Positions 35,791 through 43,831 of a stretch of 64,000 nucleotides of DNA are shown one piece after another. The position numbers were made by a program, and so were the translations under genes. Position 1 is the stretch's first letter, and every line of letters begins with the position of its first letter. The notes below the pieces were generated by a model. That model had not been told where the DNA came from, searched no databases, and was given only the letters and a program-made list of their open reading frames with translations. This DNA comes from Burkholderiales bacterium PBB3 (lineage in GTDB: Bacteria; Pseudomonadota; Gammaproteobacteria; Burkholderiales; Burkholderiaceae_C): positions 1 to 64,000 of the forward strand of contig NKIK01000003.1 of the NCBI GenBank assembly GCA_002256115.1, given 5' to 3'.

Positions 35791-36671
35791 AACGGCACGA
35801 CGTCCGTCGGGTACTTCCAGGAGTCCTTGAGCAAGTAGCTCACCGGCATGTTCAGCGCAATATCGTTGGGGGGAATGGGTTTCATGAACCACTTGCGATA
35901 CACCGTGTTGATTTCCTTGCTGATCACCAGGCGGCGCATCTCGTCATCCACCAGCTTCTTGAAGGCCGGGTCATTTTTGTTCAGCATGATGGCCAGTGGC
36001 TCCGTGGTCATGAACTTGCCTACTACCTTCAGCTCTTTGGGCTTGGGGCGGTTGGCGGCCAGGGCATACAGCAACACATCGTCCATCACAAAGGCATCGG
36101 CCTCGCCGGTCTCCACCATCTCCACCGCTTTGGCGTGGTCCGGGGCTTCCAGAATGGTGATGCCCATGAGGCGACTCTTGTTCGCCTCTTCCAATACCTT
36201 CAGAGGCGTGGTGCCTTTAGTGGACACAATCTTCTTGCCCTTGAAGTCTTCAATGCGGGTGTAGTTGCGGTCGGCTTTGACCAGCAGACGCGCACCGGTA
36301 ATGAAGTGCGGCACCGTAAAAGCCACCTTTTGGCGGCGTTCGGCGTTGTTGGTGGTGGAGCCGCATTCCAGGTCGGCCTTGCCCTCTTCCACCATCGCAA
36401 TACGGTTGGCCGATGTCACTTGCAAAAACTCGACCCCCATGCCCTTGGCACCGGTCTGCTTGCGGATCGCGTCTGCAAGCTTCAGACACAAATCTACGGC
36501 GTAGCCCACGGGCTGTTTGTTGGCATCCAGATAAGAAAATGGTACCGACGATTCGCGGTAGGCAATGATCAGTTTGCCGCCTCCGGCCACCCGTTCCAAA
36601 ACGGTGGCGGCTTGCGCGCCAGAAACCAGGGCGGCGAGCGCCAAAACGAATGGGAGGGGGTGCAGTCGCAT
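35787..36671 (-). CDS. Glutamate/aspartate-type ABC periplasmic binding protein
   Basis: A 294-residue family 3 binding protein with signal peptide MRLHPLPFVLALAALVSGAQA. YRESSVPFSYLDANKQPVGY, DLECGSTTNNAERRQKVAFT and FVMDDVLLYALAA are typical of GltI-like proteins that bind glutamate or aspartate. No permease or ATPase gene is nearby. It is separated from the next minus-strand gene by a repeat and stands alone. Confidence 0.85.
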   Translation of the reverse strand: MRLHPLPFVLALAALVSGAQAATVLERVAGGGKLIIAYRESSVPFSYLDANKQPVGYAVDLCLKLADAIRKQTGAKGMGVEFLQVTSANRIAMVEEGKADLECGSTTNNAERRQKVAFTVPHFITGARLLVKADRNYTRIEDFKGKKIVSTKGTTPLKVLEEANKSRLMGITILEAPDHAKAVEMVETGEADAFVMDDVLLYALAANRPKPKELKVVGKFMTTEPLAIMLNKNDPAFKKLVDDEMRRLVISKEINTVYRKWFMKPIPPNDIALNMPVSYLLKDSWKYPTDVVPF

Positions 36672-36832
36672 AAGTGGTGTCGGGCGAAGCCGATCCGGAG
36701 TTGAGCGGGCAGTCTAATGAGAGCCCACCAAAAACGCCAATGAGCATTTTTAGGGCTTGCGATGCGAAAAAAACATAGGGCTGCAAAGCTGCACGCCTGG
36801 GCACCCACTGGGGCCAGCGCAGATGGGGCATC

Positions 36833-36885
36833 AAATCAGCCGTTCAGCCCATGGATAGTGCGGGAGCAGCTCCTTATTTAATAGC
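36833..36885 (+). repeat. Interspersed repeat, copy B
   Basis: The best-preserved copy of the family also seen at 1892-1946 (opposite orientation) and 25277-25312. The shared core GGATAGTGCGGGAGCAGCT is identical in copies A and B. It ends two bases from the stop codon of the following minus-strand gene. Confidence 0.75.
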
Positions 36886-36887
36886 AA

Positions 36888-37310
36888 TCAAGCCTTTACG
36901 GCGGCCAGACACTGATTTACCCAGGTGATGGCTTCCTGCTCTGTTGCGAAGCTTTGGTTGGGCACCGAGCCCTCGTAGACCGACTTAAAAATCCGCTTGC
37001 CCAGCATGTGCCCCTCAACGCTGGCGTCATACACATCGGCAGTGCACACCACCCGGTAGTGCGCCACGCTGAAGCGCAACATCTTGGTTAGCAGGTCTAA
37101 AGATTCGGGTGAGGTGAGCAAGGAGTGGGAATAGATACCGATGCTGCCGACCGGACCTTTGGCACTGAGCGCCTGGGTAATGGGCGCAATGCCTTTGCCC
37201 CAGGCGCTCATCATCTCCAGATTCCAGGGGCCCTGGATTTCAGAAATCACCACCTGCCCCTGCGTACGGATATGGAACTGTCCGTGCGGTACGAAGATCG
37301 ACTTGTGCAT
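36888..37310 (-). CDS. Small protein with STAS/SpoIIAA-like fold (tentative)
   Basis: A 140-residue soluble protein. Alternating strands and helices (FHIRTQGQVVISEIQGPWNL, then a helix containing MMSAWGKGIAPI, then YRVVCTADVYDAS and a C-terminal helix ending WVNQCLAAVKA) resemble the SpoIIAA-like family of STAS domains. No partner gene is obvious. The role is unknown. The start has weak GGTTGTTGGAA upstream. Confidence 0.55.
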   Translation of the reverse strand: MHKSIFVPHGQFHIRTQGQVVISEIQGPWNLEMMSAWGKGIAPITQALSAKGPVGSIGIYSHSLLTSPESLDLLTKMLRFSVAHYRVVCTADVYDASVEGHMLGKRIFKSVYEGSVPNQSFATEQEAITWVNQCLAAVKA

Positions 37311-37421
37311 TCCAACAACCTCTTCATCTTGTGTGCTGACCGGCCACGCATTATCCGAGCCAGCGGATCACAGCTCAAGGCCCTCCATGGCCCTTCATGG
37401 CACTTAGCGGCCTTTACAACG

Positions 37422-37447
37422 CAACATGGCCCCGCAGGGCCATGTTG
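37422..37447. terminator. Hairpin downstream of the TRAP operon
   Basis: CAACATGGCCC and GGGCCATGTTG form a perfect 11-base-pair stem with a CGCA loop, 40 bases beyond the dctM stop. The T-rich flank (AATTTTCT) is on the plus-strand side, so for the minus-strand operon it is a hairpin without a good U tract. Confidence 0.5.
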
Positions 37448-37486
37448 AATTTTCTGGGCACGCGCAATGTGCCCCAGCTTGGGGCG

Positions 37487-38779
37487 CTAGCCCCCGGCAA
37501 CCATGCCCAGTGCCCGTGGCAGAGCCAAGGACATCGCGGGCCAATAAGTGACTGCCACCAAAAAGCCCAGCATAGTCAGCAGCCACGGCCACACCGCCAC
37601 GGTCAACTCGGTTATGCCCATCTTGGTAATGCCCGAAGCCACATACAGGTTCAAGCCCACCGGCGGATGGCACATGCCTACTTCCATATTCACCACCATG
37701 ATGATGCCGAAGTGCACGGGGTCGATGCCCAGCTTCATGGCGATTGGGAACAGAATAGGCGCCAGAATCAACACGATGGAAGAGGGCTCCATGAAGTTGC
37801 CCGCAATCAACAGCAGCACGTTGGAGATCAGCAGGAAGCCGATCACGCCCACGCCGGTACCAATCATCTGGTCGGCCAATTGCTGGGGAATGTTCTCATG
37901 CGTCAGCAAGAAGGAGAACAGCACTGCATTGGTGATGATGTAGAGCAGCATGGCGCTCATGTTGGCGCTAGACAGCAGCACACGGGGTACGTCCTTCAGA
38001 CCCATGTCTTTGTAGACAAACACTGCCACGATGAAGGCATACACCGCGCTCATAGCTGCCGCCTCGGTGGGCGTAAACACACCGGAGTAGATGCCGCCCA
38101 TCACCACCACGATCAACAACAGGCCCCAGATGGCTTTGCGAAACGCCACCCAGCGCTCAAGCCAAGTGGCCTTGGGCTGGCAGGGGTAGTTGTTTTTCTT
38201 GGCGCGGTACCAGGTGGTCAGGCCCAGCAAAAATGCCAGGGCTATGCCCGGCACCACACCGGCCATGAATAGCGCACCCACCGACGTATTGGTGGACACC
38301 GAATACATCACCATCACAATCGACGGCGGTATCAAGATACCTAAAGCGCCCGACGTGGTGATCACGCCCGCCCCGAAGCCTTTGGGGAAGCCGGCCTTGA
38401 CCATGGCCGGCATCAGGATGGAGCCAATGGCCACCACCGTAGCCGGGCTGGAGCCCGACACCGCCGCAAACAAGGCACACGCCAACACACCGCCCAAGCC
38501 CAAACCACCGTGCCAGTGGCCCACCATGGAGGTGGCAAACCCGATCATTCGCCGGGCCACCCCACCATGAGTCAAGAAGTTGCCCGCCAGAATGAAGAAC
38601 GGAATCGCCATGATCTCGAACTTCTCAATGCCGGTGAACAGCTTGAGCGCGACCGACTCAATCGGCACCTCGGTCATGAAGAACAAAAACGACAGAACCG
38701 TCAGGCCCAGCGAAATAGAGATCGGCATACCGGTGAGCATCAGCACTACCAGTAAACCCAAAATGATGAACGCGTTCAT
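37487..38779 (-). CDS. dctM: TRAP transporter large permease DctM
   Basis: A 430-residue polytopic membrane protein with about 12 hydrophobic segments. It opens LLVVLMLTGMPISISLGLTV and has FFILAGNFLTHGGVARRMIG, SGSSPATVVAIGSILMPAM and the C-terminal NMEVGMCHPPVGLNLYVA, all diagnostic for DctM. With DctQ and DctP it imports a carboxylate using the sodium gradient. It overlaps dctQ by four bases (ATGA), giving coupled translation. Confidence 0.95.
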   Translation of the reverse strand: MNAFIILGLLVVLMLTGMPISISLGLTVLSFLFFMTEVPIESVALKLFTGIEKFEIMAIPFFILAGNFLTHGGVARRMIGFATSMVGHWHGGLGLGGVLACALFAAVSGSSPATVVAIGSILMPAMVKAGFPKGFGAGVITTSGALGILIPPSIVMVMYSVSTNTSVGALFMAGVVPGIALAFLLGLTTWYRAKKNNYPCQPKATWLERWVAFRKAIWGLLLIVVVMGGIYSGVFTPTEAAAMSAVYAFIVAVFVYKDMGLKDVPRVLLSSANMSAMLLYIITNAVLFSFLLTHENIPQQLADQMIGTGVGVIGFLLISNVLLLIAGNFMEPSSIVLILAPILFPIAMKLGIDPVHFGIIMVVNMEVGMCHPPVGLNLYVASGITKMGITELTVAVWPWLLTMLGFLVAVTYWPAMSLALPRALGMVAGG

Positions 38780-39384
38780 GCTGGCTTTCCTTCCAACTCT
38801 TCGTCTAAGCCATCAACGTGGCCGTGGTCGTGGTGCGGCAAATCACCGGTGCGCAAAAACTGCACCGTGACCTGAATAAACCGGAAGCACATCAGGTAGG
38901 AGCCCAATGGAATGACGGCATAGACGATCCAAGTGGGCCATTCCAGATCCGGGGTCGTAGGGCCTTCGGGCACATCGCCCGTGGCCATTCCCAGGGCATG
39001 GAAGACCCAGTAATGCATGCCGTTTTCCCACACAAAGCGCAGGCCCAGCGTGCCCACAATGCCGGTGAACAGCGCGCCTGCCAACAAGCCCAGCACCACA
39101 AAGCGGCCCCGGTTTTTGTCGGACATGCGGTTGATCAGCACATCCACCCCCACGTGGATGCCGGTGCGCACGCCATAGGCAGCGCCAAACTTGGCCATCC
39201 ACACAAACATGATGATGCACAGCTCTTGGGCCCAGCCCATATTCACAGAGAGCAACCAATCCTGCACGCCAGGAATGGCAAAGCCCGAGGTGTAGCGGTG
39301 GACCACCGACGCAAAAATCACCAGAGTGGCCGCAGCCATCAGGAAGGTGATAATCCACTCCTCGACATGGTCAAGAAATTTCAT
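38776..39384 (-). CDS. dctQ: TRAP transporter small permease DctQ
   Basis: A 202-residue membrane protein with four spans. It starts MKFLDHVEEWIITFLMAAAT and includes WAQELCIIMFVWMAKFGAAYG and RTGIHVGVDVLI, standard for DctQ of the C4-dicarboxylate branch. The C-terminal tail is histidine- and acid-rich (HHDHGHVDGLDEEL). It lies 12 bases after dctP and overlaps dctM. Confidence 0.93.
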   Translation of the reverse strand: MKFLDHVEEWIITFLMAAATLVIFASVVHRYTSGFAIPGVQDWLLSVNMGWAQELCIIMFVWMAKFGAAYGVRTGIHVGVDVLINRMSDKNRGRFVVLGLLAGALFTGIVGTLGLRFVWENGMHYWVFHALGMATGDVPEGPTTPDLEWPTWIVYAVIPLGSYLMCFRFIQVTVQFLRTGDLPHHDHGHVDGLDEELEGKPA

Positions 39385-39396
39385 GGCCTGTCTCGC

Positions 39397-40413
39397 TTAC
39401 AGCTTGGCGGGATCAAACCCGGTTTCTTTGTAAATGCTCTGAATCAGCTCTTTGCCGATGCGCGATTCCATCTCGGTATGGGTTTTGACCATCACTTTTT
39501 TGAAGGCCAAGCGCTGTGCGGCGGTGGGGGTGTAGACCTGGGTCTTACCCGAGGCTTTCACGGCATCCAGTGATTTGTCGTTCTCCACTTTGGCAATCTG
39601 GTTGGCATAGCGGGTGGACTGCGACAAAGCCTCATCCAATTGCTTGCGAATGTCGGCTGGCAATGCATCCCAAAACTTTTTATTGGTGATCACTGCATAG
39701 CCCAGGTAGCCGTGCTCGGTCAGCGTCAGGTGCTTTTGCACCTCGTGCATTTTCTGGGTGTAGAGGTTAGAGATAGGATTCTCAGTGCCATCCACCACAC
39801 CCGTTTGCAGGGCCTGGTATACCTCAGAGAAAGCCAGCACTTGGGGCAAGCTGCCCAGCGAACGCATCTGCGCTTCCAGCACCTTAGAGGACTGGATGCG
39901 CATCTTCAGGCCTTTGAAATCTGCGGGCGCTTGCAAGGGCTTGTTGGCCGAGAACGACTTGAACCCGTTGTCCCAATACGCGAGACCCTTGACGCCTTTG
40001 GCATCGAGCTTGTCCAGCAGCATGCGACCCATAGGGCCCTGGGTGACTTTGTGCAGATCGTCGTAGTTGTCAAAGATGTAGGGCAGATCGAAGACTTCAA
40101 ACTCTTTCACGCCCAAGGGGCCAAACTTGGCCAGTGAGGGGGCCAGCATTTGCACGGCACCAATTTGCAGGGCTTCCATCTCTTCTTTGTCTTTGTAGAG
40201 GGTGCTGTTGGCATACACCTCCACCTTGACGCGGCCCTTGGTCAGCTCTTCTGCCTTCTTTTTGAAATATTCAGCGGCATGGCCTTTGGGGGTGTCATTG
40301 GCCACCACGTGGCTGAACTTGATAACGATAGGGGCTTGGGCCCAAACAGGTGCGGCCAAGGTGGCGGCAACGGCAACAGCCAGCAGGCTGCGTAGGAAGT
40401 GGCGGTGGTTCAT
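39397..40413 (-). CDS. dctP: TRAP transporter solute-binding protein DctP
   Basis: A 338-residue periplasmic protein. The signal peptide is MNHRHFLRSLLAVAVAATLA ending in PVWAQA. The mature part IVIKFSHVVANDTPKG, YFKKKAEELTKGRVKVEVY and LKMRIQSSKVLEAQMRSLG matches C4-dicarboxylate (malate, succinate, fumarate) binding proteins closely, so that ligand class is likely. The ATG at 40413 has GAGGAG eleven bases upstream and is preferred over an upstream frame start at 40452. It is the first gene of the dctPQM operon. Confidence 0.93.
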   Translation of the reverse strand: MNHRHFLRSLLAVAVAATLAAPVWAQAPIVIKFSHVVANDTPKGHAAEYFKKKAEELTKGRVKVEVYANSTLYKDKEEMEALQIGAVQMLAPSLAKFGPLGVKEFEVFDLPYIFDNYDDLHKVTQGPMGRMLLDKLDAKGVKGLAYWDNGFKSFSANKPLQAPADFKGLKMRIQSSKVLEAQMRSLGSLPQVLAFSEVYQALQTGVVDGTENPISNLYTQKMHEVQKHLTLTEHGYLGYAVITNKKFWDALPADIRKQLDEALSQSTRYANQIAKVENDKSLDAVKASGKTQVYTPTAAQRLAFKKVMVKTHTEMESRIGKELIQSIYKETGFDPAKL

Positions 40414-40474
40414 AGCAAAAATCTCCTCGTTATGGTGATGCCCGATTATCAAAACACCGGGTTTCGGGCGTAAG

Positions 40475-40488
40475 TGTGGATTTCCACA
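40475..40488. promoter_or_regulatory. Short palindrome between dctPQM and its two-component genes
   Basis: TGTGGA, two bases, TCCACA form a perfect inverted repeat in the 126-base divergent region. The position fits a binding site for the LuxR-type response regulator at 42450. No experimental motif is known to me for this regulator. Confidence 0.4.
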
Positions 40489-40539
40489 TTTCTAAACACG
40501 GGGCGGTTTCTATGTCACGCCGGTTCTAAACTTGGCACC

Positions 40540-42453
40540 ATGATGCCCACCCCCGAACCGCCCCTGCCCAGCCAGGCACCGCTGTACCGGCGTGGGGCCT
40601 GGGCGTGGCCCCTGCTGTTAGCGCTCACCTTTGCCACCACCGTAGGGGCTTGGCTGCAGTGGGCCGACGAGCAAGAGCGCGAGGAAGAACGCCGCACCCT
40701 GATTGCCGACGTGCTGTCGCTAGAGAGCCGCATGACCGATTGGCTCACCAACGAAGACACCGCTATCAAGGTGATTGCCAAGCACCTGCCAGCCAACCCC
40801 AATGACGAAACCCTGCTGCGCGAGCCTGGTGTGGGCCAGGGCCTGCGCCGTTTGTGGATCAGCGTGACCGTGGTAGACCGGGACAACCGGCTGCAAGCCC
40901 ACGTACCACTGCAAGCGCCCCGCCCGGCACTGCCGCCGCCCGGCAATCCGCTGGAAGACAACAGCCTGTCGGCCCACCTGGTCACTCCGCTGGCGCATGG
41001 GGGCCAGCTTATCGTGCGCTTTGCGCCATCGGCCCTGTTGCGCCAAACAGTGCCTTGGTGGCTGTCGCGCAAATACGATGTGCGCCTGGTAGATGACTAT
41101 GGCCAACGTATCACCGGCACCGATGATGCCCTGCCGACCCAAGGCCGCCAGAGCTACCGGGTCGCCATTGGCGCACCGCTGCTGGATACCTTTCTGGAGC
41201 TGACGGTTCGCGACATCCGCAAGCCGTGGTGGCGCACATTGCCGCTGGCTTTGATGGTCGTTTTTGTGGTCTTGAGTGCAGCAGCTTCGTGGACACTGCG
41301 CCGCCAAATGCGAGAGGTTAAAAGTGCCGAGAACCGTTGGCGCACGGAGGCCTCGTGGCGTCAGGCGATTGAGGACTCGCTCACGGTTGGCTTGCGGGGG
41401 CGCGACATGGAAGGCCGCCTGGTGCATGTCAACCGCGCCTTTTGCGATTTGGTGCGCCTGGCACCTGAGCAGCTATTGGGCACCTTGCCGCCTATGCCCT
41501 ATTGGATGCCCGATGCCATGGAAGACACCATGCAGCGTCATCTGCGCAATATGGCGGGCGAAGCCCCGCGCGAAGGGTATGAAACACGCTGGCTACGCGG
41601 CGATGGCAGCACCATTGACATCATGATGTTGGAGGCCCCACTGATCGATGCACAAGGCAAACAGATCGGGTGGATGGGTTCGGCGGTGGACATCACCGGG
41701 CGCAAGCGCTCGGAAGAGCGCGAGCGCCGCCAATTGGAAACCCTGGCCAATCAGGCGCGGCTCACCACGCTGGGTGAGGTGGCATCGGCCTTGGCCCACC
41801 AGCTCAACCAACCCTTGGCCGCAGTCGCCAGTTACAACGCGGGTGTCTTGCGCTCCCTGGAGCGCTCGGGGTTTAGCGACCCGGTGGTGCTGGACGCCTT
41901 GCAGCGCGAAGCCGAGCAGGTTGCCGAGGCAGGCCGCGTGGTGCAACGCATCCGTGCTTTTTTGACACGGCGTGCACCGCAACCCGAGCCCGCCAGGGTG
42001 GAAGACCTGGTGCAGCGCGCGCTGGCCCTGGTGCGCTATGACGTACAACGCCAGGGCATTGCCATCGAGGTCCGCATCACACCCCATTTGCCGCTGGTGA
42101 TGGCCGACCCGGTGCTGATCGAACAGGTGCTGATTAACCTGCTGCGCAATGCGGTGGACGCCCTGACCCCACAAAGTGACCGGCGCATTCGCATTGCGGC
42201 GGCACCGGCTGGCCCGCGTTTTGTGCGTCTGGATATTGACGACAACGGGGTCGGCCTGCAAGGGCGCAGCATCGACACCCTGGCCTCACCCTTTCACACC
42301 ACCAAGGCGGATGGCATGGGTATGGGCTTGTCAATTTGTCGCACCATCATCGAAGCGCACCACGGCGCGCTGGAGGCCGGTGCCAGTGAATGGGGCGGTG
42401 CACGCCTTTCATTGACATTGCCAGTGTCTGAACCCCCTGTGAACACACCATGA
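40540..42453 (+). CDS. DctB-like sensor histidine kinase with PAS domain
   Basis: A 637-residue membrane sensor. Two membrane spans (about 20-38 and 232-252) enclose a periplasmic sensing domain of about 190 residues. A PAS domain follows (about 275-395), then the H-box ALAHQLNQPLAAVASYNAG (H420) and the ATPase domain (LINLLRNAVDAL, DDNGVGL, GMGMGLSICRTIIEAHHG). The HxxNQPL type is usual for sensors paired with FixJ/TtrR/DctR-like regulators. It is divergent from dctPQM and overlaps its regulator gene by four bases, so it probably controls the transporter. Confidence 0.9.
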   Translation: MMPTPEPPLPSQAPLYRRGAWAWPLLLALTFATTVGAWLQWADEQEREEERRTLIADVLSLESRMTDWLTNEDTAIKVIAKHLPANPNDETLLREPGVGQGLRRLWISVTVVDRDNRLQAHVPLQAPRPALPPPGNPLEDNSLSAHLVTPLAHGGQLIVRFAPSALLRQTVPWWLSRKYDVRLVDDYGQRITGTDDALPTQGRQSYRVAIGAPLLDTFLELTVRDIRKPWWRTLPLALMVVFVVLSAAASWTLRRQMREVKSAENRWRTEASWRQAIEDSLTVGLRGRDMEGRLVHVNRAFCDLVRLAPEQLLGTLPPMPYWMPDAMEDTMQRHLRNMAGEAPREGYETRWLRGDGSTIDIMMLEAPLIDAQGKQIGWMGSAVDITGRKRSEERERRQLETLANQARLTTLGEVASALAHQLNQPLAAVASYNAGVLRSLERSGFSDPVVLDALQREAEQVAEAGRVVQRIRAFLTRRAPQPEPARVEDLVQRALALVRYDVQRQGIAIEVRITPHLPLVMADPVLIEQVLINLLRNAVDALTPQSDRRIRIAAAPAGPRFVRLDIDDNGVGLQGRSIDTLASPFHTTKADGMGMGLSICRTIIEAHHGALEAGASEWGGARLSLTLPVSEPPVNTP

Positions 42454-43076
42454 CTTACCCCCCAGCCGCAATCCCCAGCGTTCATTTGGTGGACGATGAA
42501 GCACCTGTGCGCGATGCACTGGCCTTCTTGCTGCAGTCACACGGTTTGACCGTTTGCAGCTACGCCAGCGGGCCAGAATTCTTGGCCCTGGCAAGCCAGC
42601 GGACTCTGCGCGGCTGCATGGTGTTGGATGTGCGTATGGAGCCCATGTCGGGCCTGCAGCTGTATGACGAGTTGCGCCTGCGCGGTGTGCCAATGCCTGT
42701 GCTGTTCTTATCCGGCCACGGTGATATTCCCATGGCGGTCGATGCCCTGCAAAAAGGCGCTGTGGACTTTTTGGAAAAGCCTTTTAGCGGCGACCACCTG
42801 GTGCAGCGCGTCAAGCGCGCACTGGCGATTGAGGCAGAGCACCACGCCCAACTATTGGCACAAGCCCAAGCCACAGAGCGCTTGCAAGCACTCACCGACC
42901 GGGAGCGCGCAGTGATGCGGCTGGTGGCTGCCGGCAAGCTCAACAAAGTGATTGCCGATGAACTGTGCGTGGCGGTGCGCACGGTGGAGGTGCACCGCTC
43001 TCGGGTGTTTGAAAAGCTGCAAGTGCGGTCCGCCGCGGAGCTGGCCACCTTGCTGGCGGGCCTGCCGCCCATCTAA
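42450..43076 (+). CDS. FixJ/DctR-type response regulator
   Basis: A 208-residue regulator. The receiver has VHLVDDEAPVRDALAFLL, phosphate acceptor D60 in MVLDVRM, and K in DFLEKPFSG. The LuxR-type helix-turn-helix (about 145-205) has LTDRERAVMRLVAAGKLNKV and VAVRTVEVHRSRVFEKL. It would bind DNA as a dimer and activate the adjacent TRAP operon; the palindrome at 40475-40488 is a candidate target. Coupled by an ATGA overlap to the sensor. Confidence 0.92.
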   Translation: MTYPPAAIPSVHLVDDEAPVRDALAFLLQSHGLTVCSYASGPEFLALASQRTLRGCMVLDVRMEPMSGLQLYDELRLRGVPMPVLFLSGHGDIPMAVDALQKGAVDFLEKPFSGDHLVQRVKRALAIEAEHHAQLLAQAQATERLQALTDRERAVMRLVAAGKLNKVIADELCVAVRTVEVHRSRVFEKLQVRSAAELATLLAGLPPI

Positions 43077-43088
43077 ACGCTGATTCTT

Positions 43089-43412
43089 TTAATCCTGAAG
43101 GTCTACCCCCAAGGCGTTCAGCTTTTTTGCGAACGCATCCCTGCGTTTTGCGGCCTTAGCTGCGGTTTCGACAGCTGCTTGAATAGCCTTGGGCCCCTTG
43201 TTGGCAACCGCTTTGATCAAGCCAAACTTGTGCGCAGCGTCCGCCTCCGCTCTTCTGAAAGTGGCGATGAGTTCGGCATGGGCAAGAGGTTGGTTCACAG
43301 GAATTTCATTTTCTAAAGCGCTATTTTCTGCGGCTTTTGCGCTCGTAAGCCTTGAGATTGAGCTGAAACCGCGAGTTGGCGAGAGGTGGGTTTGAAAAGG
43401 TATCCATCTCAT
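43089..43412 (-). CDS. Small basic hypothetical protein, start and frame uncertain
   Basis: A 107-residue protein. The C-terminal 65 residues (AHAELIATFRRAEADAAHKF, then AVETAAKAAKRRDAFAKK) are helical, alanine- and lysine-rich, and look genuine. The N-terminal 35 are doubtful. A second minus frame starting at 43407 reads MDTFSNPPLANSRFQLNLKA and looks equally natural, so a frameshift near 43320-43350 is possible. No clear ribosome binding site is present. The function is unknown; the composition recalls DNA-binding or coiled-coil proteins. Confidence 0.4.
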   Translation of the reverse strand: MRWIPFQTHLSPTRGFSSISRLTSAKAAENSALENEIPVNQPLAHAELIATFRRAEADAAHKFGLIKAVANKGPKAIQAAVETAAKAAKRRDAFAKKLNALGVDLQD

Positions 43413-43446
43413 AGAATCGAAAAAGACAATACAAGGAAATACAAAG

Positions 43447-43638
43447 ATGAACTTCGGATACAACGGACTGCTGGGCCTGCTCGTGCTTGCAGGCGACATT
43501 TGGGCCATCCTCAACATTGCCCAAAGCTCTGCCAGCAACGCAAAGAAACTCATTTGGATACTTGTGGTGGTGCTGCTTCCACTGTTGGGATTGATCCTGT
43601 GGTTTTTTCTGGGGCCACGCAGCGGGAGGTCTAGCTGA
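43447..43638 (+). CDS. Small membrane protein, PLDc_N family
   Basis: A 63-residue protein with two hydrophobic segments (LLGLLVLAGDIWAILNIA and IWILVVVLLPLLGLILWFFL) ending in GPRSGRSS. The W-I-x-x-V-x-x-x-P-x-x-G-x-x-x-W-F-x-x-G-P pattern is that of PLDc_N, the N-terminal membrane part of cardiolipin synthases also found alone. AAGGA lies upstream. The role of free-standing copies is unknown. Confidence 0.8.
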   Translation: MNFGYNGLLGLLVLAGDIWAILNIAQSSASNAKKLIWILVVVLLPLLGLILWFFLGPRSGRSS

Positions 43639-43711
43639 CGGGAGTGGTGCCGAACAAGGCCCAGAACTATGGGTGTAAAGAGGCGAATGAAAGGTCTGCC
43701 CACCTCACCCT

Positions 43712-43728
43712 GACACGCTGCGCGTGTC
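43712..43728. terminator. Small hairpin downstream of the PLDc_N gene
   Basis: GACACGC, TGC, GCGTGTC form a perfect seven-base-pair stem with outer CACCT and AGGTG also pairing. It lies 73 bases after the small membrane protein gene and 100 before the RCC1 gene. No T run follows. Confidence 0.35.
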
Positions 43729-43831
43729 GCCACAGGTGACCTGTATCATGCGGTTACGCAGGCAGATGCCGCCACTTTAAGCTCGTTCATCGGTCGTTGC
43801 GCACAACTAGCACTTAGGGAGCTCTGCCGTC

